A DNA stretch of 64,000 nucleotides from Ryuthela nishihirai (Eukaryota; Arthropoda; Arachnida; Araneae; Heptathelidae), in contig JAWZYU010000025.1 in the NCBI GenBank assembly GCA_038380435.1, forward strand, positions 26,078,707 through 26,142,706, written 5' to 3'. The position numbers were made by a program, and so were the translations under genes. Numbering within the stretch: position 1 is the stretch's first letter; every line of letters begins with the position of its first letter. The notes under the pieces are model-generated. The model was not told where the DNA came from, did not search any database, and saw only the letters and a list, made by a program, of their open reading frames with translations. Below, piece by piece: positions 44,750-56,000 of this stretch.

Positions 44750-45120
44750 TCAACTGACATTCTGTTCAACATTTGTCAGTTCATCAATAGATTTAAATGA
44801 TTTGTGAACTTGACTTGTTGAAGGCTGATCAACAGTATTTGATACTGTACCATAACTATATGAATGTCTTCTAGGATCATATGTACTAGGCCAACAATCA
44901 GTCACATCCAAATCTGAAGATGAAAGAAGATGGGTACCCTCAGCATTATTAACAGATGAATACATTGGAGTAGGTTGCACAGGTAAAGTTGTAGATGTCA
45001 CTGTGTTACGTGTACCAGAAACAGCCAGGAAACAAAATGTAGGCAAAAGGATCATCAGAGCTAAAATTCCAATAGCAATCACTACTATACCCCATATAGT
45101 ACTAATTAAAGACACACTAC
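44750..45120 (-). CDS. Gene 1 terminal exon: transmembrane helix and cytoplasmic tail
   Basis: Acceptor TGTGTTTCCAG ends at 45121. The exon begins with GT, which completes a Cys codon (T|GT) from the LDLa exon, supplying the sixth LDLa cysteine. Then SVSLISTIWG leads into a hydrophobic helix (IVVIAIGILALMILLPTFCFL) within about the first 35 residues. A Ser/Thr-rich tail of about 85 residues (DPRRHSYSYGTVSN, ending VEQNVS) closes at TGA 44752-44750. The protein is thus a type I single-pass receptor with a short tail and no catalytic domain. The tyrosines in the tail could be phosphorylation or sorting sites, but that is inference. Confidence 0.9.
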
Positions 45121-45310
45121 CTGGAAACACAAAAAAATTATAATTAATATTCAATAAAACTATGCAAACTATTTAACACATGCATTCCTCATCTACTATA
45201 AGCAAAAGACATTAAAGTAATGATATAGTTTCAAATTAATTACAATTAAGAAGTCAGAGTTAGCTGAAAGTTTATCCTAGTTAATCAAAAAAAGTGGAGA
45301 ATAATAAATA

Positions 45311-47993
45311 CACTGGGCAACAAACAAAAAGGCTTTGAAATGAAAATAGCCAATTGTTACTAATTTCGAGGTGCTGAACACTAAAATGACAATAAAATTT
45401 GCCGATTGGCTCTTGTTTAGGAGAGACAGAGATGGTCATGTATAAATGACTCAGTCTGCATTTAGTACATAGGTAACCATTTTGCAATGCTGTACTTTAA
45501 ACTCGAGATTGCAACATATTGCATTCTATTGCATCAGCCTGCCATACACACAAACCCCGGAGGTATTGCGTCATTGTCTGATGCAATGTAGAGTCATGAC
45601 ATCGCAGCTTTATGATCACGGACAAAAGATGATGTAACTGTTAGTTGTAAGCGACATCTCGTAGGGTGAGCAAATCTTTTGAGCGACTCCCATTTACCCC
45701 TGAGTCATAAGTACAACACAAGTGATCCTGGCAGTTTTAATCCAGCAGTAGTCATGCCTCATAACTGTGTTAATGGTGCAGATGCATTTTGTTACATTTG
45801 CAGGAAAGTGACGTTTGCAAGCTAGAAAAGAGCTATCACTCCAATAGTGAAAGCGGCATATGAGTTTTATTTTGGATGCAAGATTGGGGATCAGGACAAG
45901 GCACACATGCTGCAGTACGTGTGCAAGAAATCTTCTGAAGTGGATGAAAGGCAAAAAAGTGATGCCGTTTGCTGTTCCTATGGTTTGGAGAGAGCCAAGC
46001 AATCACACAAATGACTGCTAATTCTGCATGATTTCCACCTATTTCTGGAGGCATCACAAGGGAAAAGAAGTGGACAATAGTGTACCTGAATATGCAATCT
46101 GCTCTCTGACCAGTTCCTCATGGCAAAGGCCTTCCCGTTCCCAAATCTCCAAAAGAATTTTCCATTGATTCAGATGATGAGGATGGAGGTTAACCAATGT
46201 CCGGTTCTCTGCAGACTTTGGTGTCTAATGATGATCCATACATCTGCCATGATGAGTCATCTGCACCACACATTCTCACTGAAGAAATGAACGATCTTGT
46301 TTGCAATCTGGAGCTGTCCAAGGCCAAAGCAGAGTTACTTGGATCAAGGTTGGGTTGGGTTGTTTTACCTCTGAGCGGCACTTTTTTGCACACCATGGGC
46401 TAAATGGCCAGGTCACATGGACCCCGAAGGCTCAGAGAAGGTTGGGGTAGGGGACCCACTGGAACAGCTGTTGGGAACAGATGGTAGCCTCCCGTCAAGG
46501 CCATCCAGCGTGTTCTTTAACGTGCACAGGGTATGGCTCTCCCACACACGGGGCCACGGCTTAACGTCCCATCTGACGGATGGCGGCCTTTCCAAGCCCA
46601 TCGGTGTCCCCTACTGACCGTGGGCAGGGCGGGGAATTTTGCGGAGATAAATCTCAACGCTGACCCAGGTGGGACTCGAACCTGGGAACTACAGATTACG
46701 AGCCTGGCGCGCTACCGACTGAGCCACCCCCGCCCCTACTTGGATCAAGACTTAATGGAATCTTCTCAAAGAAAATGTCTGAGTGACTTGTTTCGAACTC
46801 GTCATGAGCATTTTGTGCCTTACTTCAGAAAGGAAGATGATCTTGTGTTCTGCTCCAATGTAGATGGCCTGATGAATTCCCTCAGAATCAAACATGACCC
46901 TCAAGAATGGCAACTATTCATAGACTCCTTGAAATTGAGTCTCAAGGCGGTGTTGCTGCGTAATGAAAAAAGACTTCCATCCATTCTGGTCAGACATGCT
47001 GTCTATGTGAAAGAAACCTGCAACAACCTAAAACAGCTGTTGAACTGTCTTCAATACAACAAGTATGGTTGGCATCTCTATTGTGAGAAAGGTAGTGGCT
47101 CTGTTGATGGGTCTGCAGCTGGGATATAAGAAATACTGCTGCTTCTTATGTGAATAGGACAGCTGAGCAAAGACTTTGCACTACATGAAGAGAAACTGGC
47201 CTCAGAGGAAATCTCTGAAGGTCGGAGAAGAATGTGGAACACCCAGCACAGGTAGAAATGCACAAAATCCTGCTACCATCCCTACACATCAAACTCGGTG
47301 TGATGAAAAACTTTGTAAAAGTCAAGGACCAGACTGCATCAGCTTTCAAATATTTGGCTGACAAATTCCCTGGACCCAGCAAAGCAAAAATTAAAGAGCG
47401 AATTTTTATGGGTCTTCAGATCCACGAGATGTTCAGAGATCAGATGTTCGACAACCTGCTTCAGGGTGACGACAAAAAAGGCTTGGGATATGTTACATCT
47501 GGTGTCAACTAAATTCCTCAGGAATGTCAAGGCATACAACTACAAGAAACTGGTTAAGGACATGTTGGTTCTGTATCACAAACTTGGCTGCTATATGTCC
47601 TTAAAGATACTCTTTCTCCATTCCCACTTAGATTTTTTCCCCGACAACTGCGACATGGTTAGTGATGAGCAGAATGGAGAATGTTTACACCAGAACATTG
47701 CAACGATGGAGAAACGATACCAAGGAAACTGGTCCACTTCAATGTTGACTGACTACTGTTGGATGCTCGCCAGAGATAATCTTGAGCAGCTGTACAAGTA
47801 ATGGGCAAAGTGACATTGGAAGTAGAAGCAGAGTTTTACCGATACATCATATGTACATATTACTCTATTATATAAGAAACTATTGCGAATTTCAGAAATC
47901 ATAGCCAATTTTGCATTTTCATTGTCATATTTGCATTCAGCACCTTGAAATCTTTAAGAAATGGCTACTTTTATGAAAATTTGCTGCCCAGTG
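45311..47993 (+). mobile_element. CACTG-ended DNA transposon, copy 1 (degenerate)
   Basis: The termini CACTGGGCAACAAA and TTTGCTGCCCAGTG are inverted, with weaker symmetry for about 90 bp inward. The 3-bp flanks are ATA / ATA. The plus-strand protein is broken. An N-terminal cysteine motif (FCYICRKVTF, then ITPIVKAAYEFYFGC, GDQDKA) is followed by ILTEEMNDLVCNLELSKAKAEL. The long domain has RHEHFVPYFRKEDDLVFCSN, LRIKHDPQEWQLFIDSLKLS and SLKILFLHSHLDFFPDNC. This wording belongs to a large, usually uncharacterised arthropod protein family. A SINE-A splits it at 46349-46736. Chromosomal orientation is opposite to copy 2 at 56001-58516. Confidence 0.85.
46349..46736 (-). repeat. SINE-A copy, 388 bp, TSD TACTTGGATCAAG
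   Basis: Complete with head. The exact 13-bp duplication is at 46336-46348 and 46737-46749, inside the CACTG element's coding region. The 198-codon frame reported across it is a chance read-through. Confidence 0.96.
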
Positions 47994-48848
47994 ATATTTG
48001 CTGCTCAGAGTAACTGGTGCATTAGAACATTTTGTATATTTTCCTGAAGATATATCACTGTAAACTAATATGGGTTAGTTTGCTATATGTGTATCAAAAT
48101 GTGTGTATGCACAAAATATGTAAGGAAACAAATGAAATTCTGACAGTTTCCATCCATATGACACACTGTGTGGTCAGGCAGTTGGCACCACCTGCAAGTT
48201 CTACCCTTTAACACTGGTGATGTCATTTTAATACTGTGTCTTGTGCAATGTAGATAGGTTTCATTTAGGTTATAATTATACATACTAAAAACCTTTCAGC
48301 AGACAAAATCATTTGATTGTCAAAAAACATGAAGGCAAGAAACATTTAGCATGAAATGACAGGGCTTGATGCAAACATTCTGTGCATAACATCTGAAAAC
48401 ATGCTCTGTGGAGCTCAACTTTGCCTAGAGAATACAAGTGGCTATTTTCAACATTTATTGTGTTAACGTAAGCCATGTAGTTGCAGGTATGTAGAAATTT
48501 GATTTCATGTTTCCATACATATTTTGCAGAGATACATGCATATTAGGGATTGCATAGCAAAAAAATACCCAATACAATCAACTGAAAAAATACTAAAAAA
48601 AATATATATTTTATGACACTTTTTAAAAATTAAATTTGATATTAACATCAATACCATTTATATTATGTGCTGAACATGCGATATAAATATAAAAGCTTAA
48701 AAAGAAAACTGTGTATTAGTTTTACAAATCTGTCACATATAAAAAAACTACAGCTCTTTTTCTCCTCAAGTTTACCTACACATTTCAGATAGCCAAATGA
48801 TTTTTCATTGGCTGTATGACATCATATAAATATTGCTTATAAGATATT
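47994..48848. other. Intronic AT-rich DNA
   Basis: No feature recognised. Confidence 0.4.
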
Positions 48849-48850
48849 TA

Positions 48851-49710
48851 CAGTAAACTCTCCATTACCCGGTATTTATGGGGAATGGGGGTTGCCAGTT
48901 ACATGAGAAATATTTTTATAATATCAAATACAGTAGATAGAATCTTATATTCAAACCTTAGTTGAAATAAAAATGCAGTTAAAAACAATGCTATTAAAAA
49001 TGAAATATAATGCCCTTAATACAAATATCTAAAATATAATTATTTTTAAACATATTTTCACACTTAATCAACACTGAAAGCCATCCCTGAGAAAACGTAC
49101 AGTGCTCTGTTATTTCATCTTCTCATAAAATTTTTTGCCTTTTCAACTAGCATTAGTCCTAAGATGCATGTGCCTTCCTGGCCTCTAATGAGAACCAATG
49201 CATACAAGGAACTATCCAAGCTTAGGGGTGTGAAGTGTATGATGTGTTTCTATGCTTTTATCACTCTCAGATTTCACAAAGATTTCATTAAGCTTTCCAC
49301 TTTGCACTTTAATGTCACAATCATTGACAAACCAATATTGAATTCCTACATAAGCACATTGCAATTTTCACCCTTTTGCAATCTTTTGCATATTTTAGTT
49401 TTTGGTTTACAAGTCAAAACAAGATGTTTTCACTTTAGCCCTTGCACTGCATTCGTCTTTGACAGCATTACAAATTGAGGGGAAAGATTTAAAATAAATA
49501 AATCAACATGATCACAAACTCAACTACTTACTACTTTAATGGCCATAATGGAACTAGCATGCCATAGTGTAAATGTAACAATGCAGCTTCTGGGAGAACT
49601 ACCATGTGCATTAAAATTTCCCATATCAAGTTCAAATGTTCAATTTGAAATTTATTCCAATTGCATGAGAATTCTGGATGCTTGAGTGCCAGATAGCCAG
49701 GAGTTTACTG
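48851..49710. mobile_element. pogo/Tigger-like non-autonomous element
   Basis: TA-flanked (48849-48850, 49711-49712). The ends CAGTAAACTCTCCATTACCC and GAGTTTACTG are inverted. This terminal wording (CAGTA-ACTCTC-ATTACCCG) is typical of pogo/Tigger elements. The 104-codon plus-strand frame at 49164 shows no transposase motif and is probably spurious. Confidence 0.72.
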
Positions 49711-49712
49711 TA

Positions 49713-51319
49713 TATAGACAAAAATGGATATTACTAGAAGTTAGAAAGCCAGGCACAGATTGCCAGTGGGTTAAATGTGTCCTTTTTTCTGGCTCTGGAT
49801 AAAATTTCATATAATGGCCAAAACATCTAAGGATGCCACTGTCTGGTTCTTAACTGCTAGGTATCATTAAGACATAACAGATTAGTGTTCTCTTTTACAC
49901 AATTATCAAAAATACTTCACGAGAGAGAAGATTTTGCAATAATCAATCCATTAACCACTTAACATATTTCACTTTTTTGAAGCAGGTTTAAAGAACGTTT
50001 TTCTATCATTTTTGTTTTGTGAACTATGCAGACAGATTTCTTTAGGGTATATTTTTTTAAATGTACAAATATATTTTTATTGCTCTGAGGCAACTGGAAA
50101 CAATAATACAAAATTACACAGGTATAAAATACATAATTACATGGAAATAAAATACTAAATATGTGTTAAAATGGTTGCATAATATCCATAAAATAGGCTG
50201 TGTTCGGTGGACTCAGAAGTAAGCATAATACAGAACATTACATCAAAGTCAAGACAGCAATAATTGCTATCTTTTCAGATTATTCTCCACATTGCTACCC
50301 ATCAAGTTGGATGCTTTTTCTTTCCTGCTATTCAATAGCACATTAACTCTTAAAAAAGTTTTCCTGTAAGCAAAATGCACTGTTGGAAGATAGCATATAC
50401 TTAAAATTAATGGACTGCAGCATACTGATATTAGATCAAGTTAAAACTTTATAACACTGTATACTTCTACCAAAAAATTAAATACCATGAGTGTTGATTT
50501 TGATGACACAGAATTTTACAAGTACAAAGATTGAAAATAAAAAAAGGGGAAAGGAGACATCATTTGTTTCACAAGTTTTTTCTTTCCTTCATTACTGTGA
50601 CATTTTAGCTGCTGCTAACCTCCAAGATGGCTGAGTATGTTCTTTTGTTATTCTGCTTTTGTTGTGCTACCTGATTTTCTGCTCTGCTTGAGAGTTGCTT
50701 TTTTCCCCATTTCTATGGATGTTGGCTGTTGTTGGATGGATGCATTTTTTTTTTCACTGTACGGTATTCCTTTAGTAGAATTTTTCATGTTCTGGGAAAT
50801 GGTATTGTTTTAGTAGAGTTACTGTAGAGTTTATTATATTTCTGTATATGGCAGTTGGAATTTTAGATACTCTGATGACAAAAACTTGGTCAAATTGTGG
50901 AGTTATTTCTTCTTTTATGGCTGTTTGCCATAGTGCTGTACTTGGCTACATTTTCAAAATACAATTCAAAATACAATTCAAAATACAATTCAAAATACAA
51001 AATACAATTTCTGTTCTTCCCATCTATCCTTTCATATCTTGTTCTTCCATGTAGATTCTTTCATATCTTGTTCTTCCATGTAAAGATAGTTAGTAAATGA
51101 TTCCAGTGAAGATATCTCAATTTAATTTGATATAGTTAAAAGTCATTTTCAAGGTTCAGGCCATATTTCACCTGGATGTTCACAGCATGCACTAAATTTT
51201 TTTTTCATACACTATTAATTTAATATTTATGTTGGTTGTTTTTATTTGATTTATTACTGCTCCTAGGTGTATGTTGATTAGCCAAAAATAAAACCCAAGA
51301 TAATTTGAAATAATCAATA
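49713..51319. other. Intronic DNA with a 13-bp microsatellite-like run
   Basis: At about 50955-51005 the unit ATTCAAAATACAA repeats about four times. A duplicated TTCTTTCATATCTTGTTCTTCCATGTA lies at 51035-51082. Otherwise nothing. Confidence 0.6.
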
Positions 51320-51700
51320 GGTTGGGTTGTTTTACTGCTGAGTGACACTTTTTTTGCACATAATGGACTAAATGGCCAGGTCACAAGGACCAAAGGGCTC
51401 AGAGAAAGTTATGGGGAAGGGACCCACTGGACAGCTGTTTGGGATGCAGATGGTAGTCTCCAATCAAGGCCACCCAGTGTGCATAGGGTACAGCTCTCCT
51501 ACACATGGGGACCCACCTTATAATCCCATCCGACAGACAGCAACCTTTTCAAGCCCATCAGTGTCCCCTACTGACTGAGAGAAGAGCAGGGAGTTTTACA
51601 GAGATAAATCTCAATGCTGGCCTAGGCGGTACTCGAACCTGGGAACTGCAGATTATGAACCTGATGTGCTACTGACTGAGCCATCTCTGCAGTGCGTTTG
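51320..51700 (-). repeat. SINE-A copy, diverged, with head
   Basis: GGTTGGGTTGTTTTACTGCTG to TACTGACTGAGCC. Internally deleted around the GTGTGTTCTTTAAC block. Confidence 0.88.
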
Positions 51701-51968
51701 ACAGAGTAATTGACAGGCAATTTACCCCACTAACAAAAGACATTCTATTTAACTTGTTTACAAAACATCTTCCTTTGGGTAAGTGAGGGATGGGAGTGGC
51801 AGTTTTTATCAGAGGATGAAAAAGATTTCTTTCATCTTGCTTTAAAGCAAGATTGGTTAGTCCATCAGAAATGTTTATTCAGTCAGTTTGATTACTTTTG
51901 AGGGCCCCAGGTGAAGATAATAATTTTGGCCATTCATTATTTGTCACTAGTAATATTTTACTCAATAT

Positions 51969-52616
51969 CAGGGCCAGATCTAGAGGAGAGGCAAGGAGAC
52001 CATGCCCCTCTTCCTCCCCTTAAGAATGCTAGTACAGGTAACAGAGGTTGGTTGTTGTTGGTTGTTTTACTTCTGAGGGGTACTTTTCTGCACACCATGG
52101 GCTAAACAGCCAGGTCACAAGGAGCTCGAAGACTCAGAGAAGGTTAGGGGAGGAGACCCACTAGAACAGCTGTTGGGAGACAGATAGTAGCTTCCCATCA
52201 AGGCCATCCAGTGTGTTCTTTAATGTGCACAGGGTATGGCTCTCCTGCACAAGGGGCCAAGGCTTAAGGTCTGATCTGATGGAAGGCGGCCTTTCCAAGC
52301 CCTTCGGTGTCCCCTACTGACCATGGGCAGAGTGGGGAGTTTTGCAGAGATGTCTCAATGCTGACCCAGCTAGGACTCAAACTTGGGAAATGCAGATTAT
52401 GAGCCTGGTGCACTACTGACTCAGCCAACCCTGCCCTAGAGGTAACAGATGCAAAAATTCATTAAATTTATTTACATTTCATGCATTTTCCAAGAAATGT
52501 TTTAAAGACCTGTAAAATGGAGTGGGAAATATTATACTGCATTGGAAATGAAGTCTCTTGGGCCCCTCTTTTATATTTTCCCAGCTCAGTTGTTTTTTTT
52601 TCTAGATCCAGGCCTG
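51969..52616. mobile_element. MITE with GGATCTAGA-type ends, 8-bp TSD
   Basis: CAGGGCCAGATCTAGA at the left and TCTAGATCCAGGCCTG at the right. Flanks CTCAATAT (51961-51968) and TTCAATAT (52617-52624) are an 8-bp TSD with one mismatch, which fits hAT-type insertion. Interrupted by a SINE-A. Confidence 0.8.
52046..52439 (-). repeat. SINE-A copy nested in MITE, TSD AGGTAACAGA
   Basis: 394 bp. The 10-bp duplication is at 52036-52045 and 52440-52449. Confidence 0.93.
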
Positions 52617-53292
52617 TTCAATATTAACCCAAAGTGCAGCAAGGTGGATCATACTATGATCTCAGTAGTCACTATCAGTGACATTTTAATAATTTTATGT
52701 GTCCTGGGAGCAGATAACAATTTTGGCCAGTCATTCACATTTTTTAGGTTTACTAATTAGTAATATTTTCATAATGAGATGGGCATGGTACAAGGCAACC
52801 TTCAACCGCTCCCCCACCACCACCATTGAAGTGTCTTTGTTATAGTTATAATAAAAATTTCCCTCATTTAAGAAACTTAGCAATTGATTCATGTGCTTTG
52901 CAACTCTCGATCATTGTAAAGTTTACTTAGAATAATTTAATACCCTAATCATTTTTAATGAATAATCTTTTAGAAGAAGAAATTTAACTTGCTTAGTTTT
53001 AGCATTGTATCTTTTCTAATTATTTCTGCCTCCTTCTCAGGCTTAGGTATATGATGTATTATTGTCATACGTTTTTGTAAGATCTCATGAAGAGAAAGTT
53101 GTTTACAATTCCTTATTCTGAGAAATTCCAACTTACTGAGCGCTCTGTCTTCACTTTTGAAAAATATAACATGATCCATTCTATATTTCATTTTTAAAAA
53201 TGAAATCACTTTCTGTTTGGAACTAGAGAAATTCAGGGAAAGTCTGCACTGACATATAATTAATAGCTGCAAATTTCTTTTTGCATTTGCCT

Positions 53293-53395
53293 GAGGTCCT
53301 GCCATCCTCTCAGATCTTCTACTATGGCATATAAACTGACAGGCTCCTGTCAGACCTCTGTGGCAAGCAGCTGCTTGAGGGGGTATTTTTTTTTT
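53293..53395 (+). repeat. SINE-B copy, 5'-truncated, TSD ATTTGCCT
   Basis: Body and tail only. The 8-bp duplication is at 53285-53292 and 53396-53403. A much older SINE-B relic follows at about 53450-53525. Confidence 0.88.
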
Positions 53396-53877
53396 ATTTG
53401 CCTTTGGTTTCAATGCATTAGGAGATAAACTGCTAAAATTGCTTCTACTTTCTGCTGAGATGTTGTGCCTTTTTCTCAGGTCTTCTCTGTGGTTATTACA
53501 CTGACAGACTTCATGGCAAGTGGGATGCTTACGATATTAATACATATATGTACAAAGAGGGTATGTTTGAATGCATAAATTGCTTCCTTTCAAAATTAAT
53601 TATGTTTGCAGCTGATTTAAACTTAAAACTAACCAACTGAAGAGTAGAATAATTTAAGTATGCTGATATACTGATGTGAATCTTGTGAAGGACATATTTT
53701 TTGTCAGTTGATGCACCTCACAAAAAGAATAAATATGGCAAACTTTTGAGTTTATTTTAAATGATATTAGTCACAAAAGAAGTAAAAATGTAATTTTCAA
53801 ATTTATATCAATTATTACTCAGAGCAAACATTTTGCATTAAAAAAAAGTTATCAAGCTTTATAACAGGAACACTTAC

Positions 53878-54003
53878 AAGATGTTTCATCTGAAAGATCA
53901 CCACAATTATTATGGCCATCACAAGCAAAGCCATTCCAAATACAACGTTCATTTTTGCATTTGAAGCGATCTGTTCCACGACAAGTTCCAGTTTTAGGGT
54001 CAA
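53878..54003 (-). CDS. Gene 1 exon: LDL-receptor class A module
   Basis: Acceptor ATTTCTAG ends at 54004 and donor T|GTAAGT starts at 53877. The 126-bp exon is symmetric (phase 1-1). It encodes one LDLa module with Cys spacing [15 protein letters not shown] and NNC; the sixth Cys is completed across the next intron. The calcium-binding signature [13 protein letters not shown] is intact, so a folded, Ca-binding module is expected. The leading VDPKTGT joins the CUB exon in frame (G|TT = Val). Such modules mediate ligand or co-receptor binding. Both neighbouring introns carry inverted copies of the same transposon. Confidence 0.95.
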
Positions 54004-55414
54004 CTAGAAATATTTTAAAACATTCAAGTACAATACAATAAAATATACCTCTACAAAAGTCACTGAGTGAAACTGATAAAGATAACAATATGAACAAAAT
54101 AAAAAGGAGCAGTTATAGGTTAACTATGCTAAACTCTAAGTTCTTTAGAGTGAAAAAAATTATGAACATAACCAAAAATTCACCTCTATGTTTACTATAT
54201 TGCTAAAGTTAAAAGTCCAATTTTCCAGGTGATAATTACTTTAAAACTATTCCAGTAGCTGACTGGTAGTGTACTCGATTGCAAGCAAAGTTACCTAGGT
54301 TTTAATACTGGATAAACTAGAATATTCTATTAACTTTCTGCTGAAGTTCTGCTGGTTTAACAGGCAGAGTCAAGGGTAAATGCCCTTTCACAAGGTACCA
54401 AAAATTTAAACATAGAATACATATTTCTTTTGCCATGGATGCCTGGACCAATAACCTATGGCTGTTGCTGCCAATGTATCATGTGAGACATGCCAAATGG
54501 AAGACATCCTGATTGGCTTTGATCCCAATTGACATTATTACTAAGGTTGCTTTAGAGCCATTTTTTTTTGTCTCCCACGTGAAGATGACTTTGCATTGTG
54601 TGCAAAATGCTATGGAACATGCCCACAATACTCCAGGAGGGTTCAAAAGAGTTCAACAGTCCATTTTTCAATGTACCATGCCCGTACATGCACACCAATG
54701 GGGGACAGTTCAAGCATCTGTTGTGATATGCAATGTGTTCTGTCAATAGATGTCACTAAAACCCCTTTTCTGATTCTTGCAAATTCATGTCTCACTTTAC
54801 TGATGTGTGCTTTTGCACATAATAACATATTGGTCCTCCCTATTTCTTATTATTTATACACCTGACAACCATGGTGAGGCCCTTCTACACCAATATCAGA
54901 CTCCCTACCAACAAAATTACCATTGGGCTCCATGTCACTGCACAAACCAGTGTGGGAAGCCCTTCATATGGGATGGATAGTACACAATCCAAAATATTGA
55001 CCAAATTGTAACTCTGTAACAATGCATTTTAGTTATTGTGTTTACTGGATCTTTTTTGACTCAACTTCCCGCCCCAGTAAAGCTCTCTGATTTACGACTT
55101 AATGTTGACTCATATGGGACTCAAACCGGGAGCAACAGATTATCAGTGTACTACTGACTGAATCAAACATTTAAGGTCACTCAGTATATCATAGGTTTAC
55201 ATATCCTTTCCAACATTTAATTAATTAAAAAAAGTTTAAAATATTGCCAATTTCCATTCAAAAAAATTTACAACTTCACAGTATGGAAATTATGTATTAT
55301 TTTTAGGTCATTAGATTTCAAAAAAAATAAAAAATGATTAATCAGGTTCTGACATATAAAGGGTTAGAAGAATTAAACATTTTGGTTGATGGGCAACTTT
55401 GGGATGAACTAGAT

Positions 55415-55682
55415 CAGTAGTTCTCAAACTTTTATGCTTCATGTACCCCCTGGAGATGTGTATGTAACTGGGGTACCCCTTGTATAGATAGTATAAATAT
55501 ACGTATAAACACAAAATTAAATTTTGTATTCATAAATTACATATATCAATAAACAAAAAATGACAAACAATTTAAAAAATCTTATAAAATTATAAACATT
55601 TTACTGGGTAAGATATAGCAACTTTGAGCTCTCATGGCGTACCCCAAAAAATTTACTGCCTACCCCATGTTGAGAACCCCTA
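55415..55682 (-). mobile_element. hAT-like MITE
   Basis: CAGTAGTTCTCAAACTTTTATG at the left and CATGTTGAGAACCCCTA at the right. The interior matches 5103-5299 reversed, with an AT-rich insert. Flanks AACTAGAT / AACTACAA share five of eight bases. Confidence 0.82.
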
Positions 55683-56000
55683 AACTACAAGAATTAGTTC
55701 AGAAGTAGTAGGGGCTGAATACAAAGTCTATTTTCCCTAGATTTTTAAGAAACTTTTAATTTTACAGAAACCTGTGATTATTAGCTTTGAAGATTTCCAA
55801 TAGGCTTTTGACTATGTTAATAATTTGTGGTTGATTGTGATACTGTATGACATACTTGAAATATTAGGTAACATAGTGATGACTTTGTATAGTAAGACTG
55901 GGTTGTGTGTAAGTTAGTAAAGCTTGTAGTGATTATTTGAAAATTACTACTAGAGTTCAACAAAGCTTTATTTTACCACTGTTTCTTTTTAGTTTCATTA

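Larger units (their letters stand above)
45121..53877 (-). other. Gene 1 intron (LDLa to TM exon), 8.76 kb
   Basis: Bounded by GTAAGT (53877-53872) and TTTCCAG (45121). It contains CACTG-element copy 1, a pogo-like element, a GGATCTA-ended MITE, SINE-A and SINE-B copies and AT-rich DNA. An open frame on minus at 53413-52970 is partly SINE-B and partly unidentified; it is not needed for splicing. Confidence 0.85.

Noticed and set aside
46533..47129. 198-codon plus-strand ORF as an intact gene
   Set aside because: Its first part is SINE-A sequence and the rest is the broken CACTG-element protein, joined only by the insertion.
52970..53413. 147-codon minus ORF in the LDLa-TM intron as an alternative exon
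   Set aside because: The upstream third is SINE-B sequence, the rest is lysine-rich with no recognised domain, and the LDLa and TM exons already join perfectly without it.
54513..54865. Overlapping ORFs on both strands near the LDLa exon
   Set aside because: No recognised domain, no convincing splice sites, and mutually overlapping frames. Left as unidentified intronic sequence.
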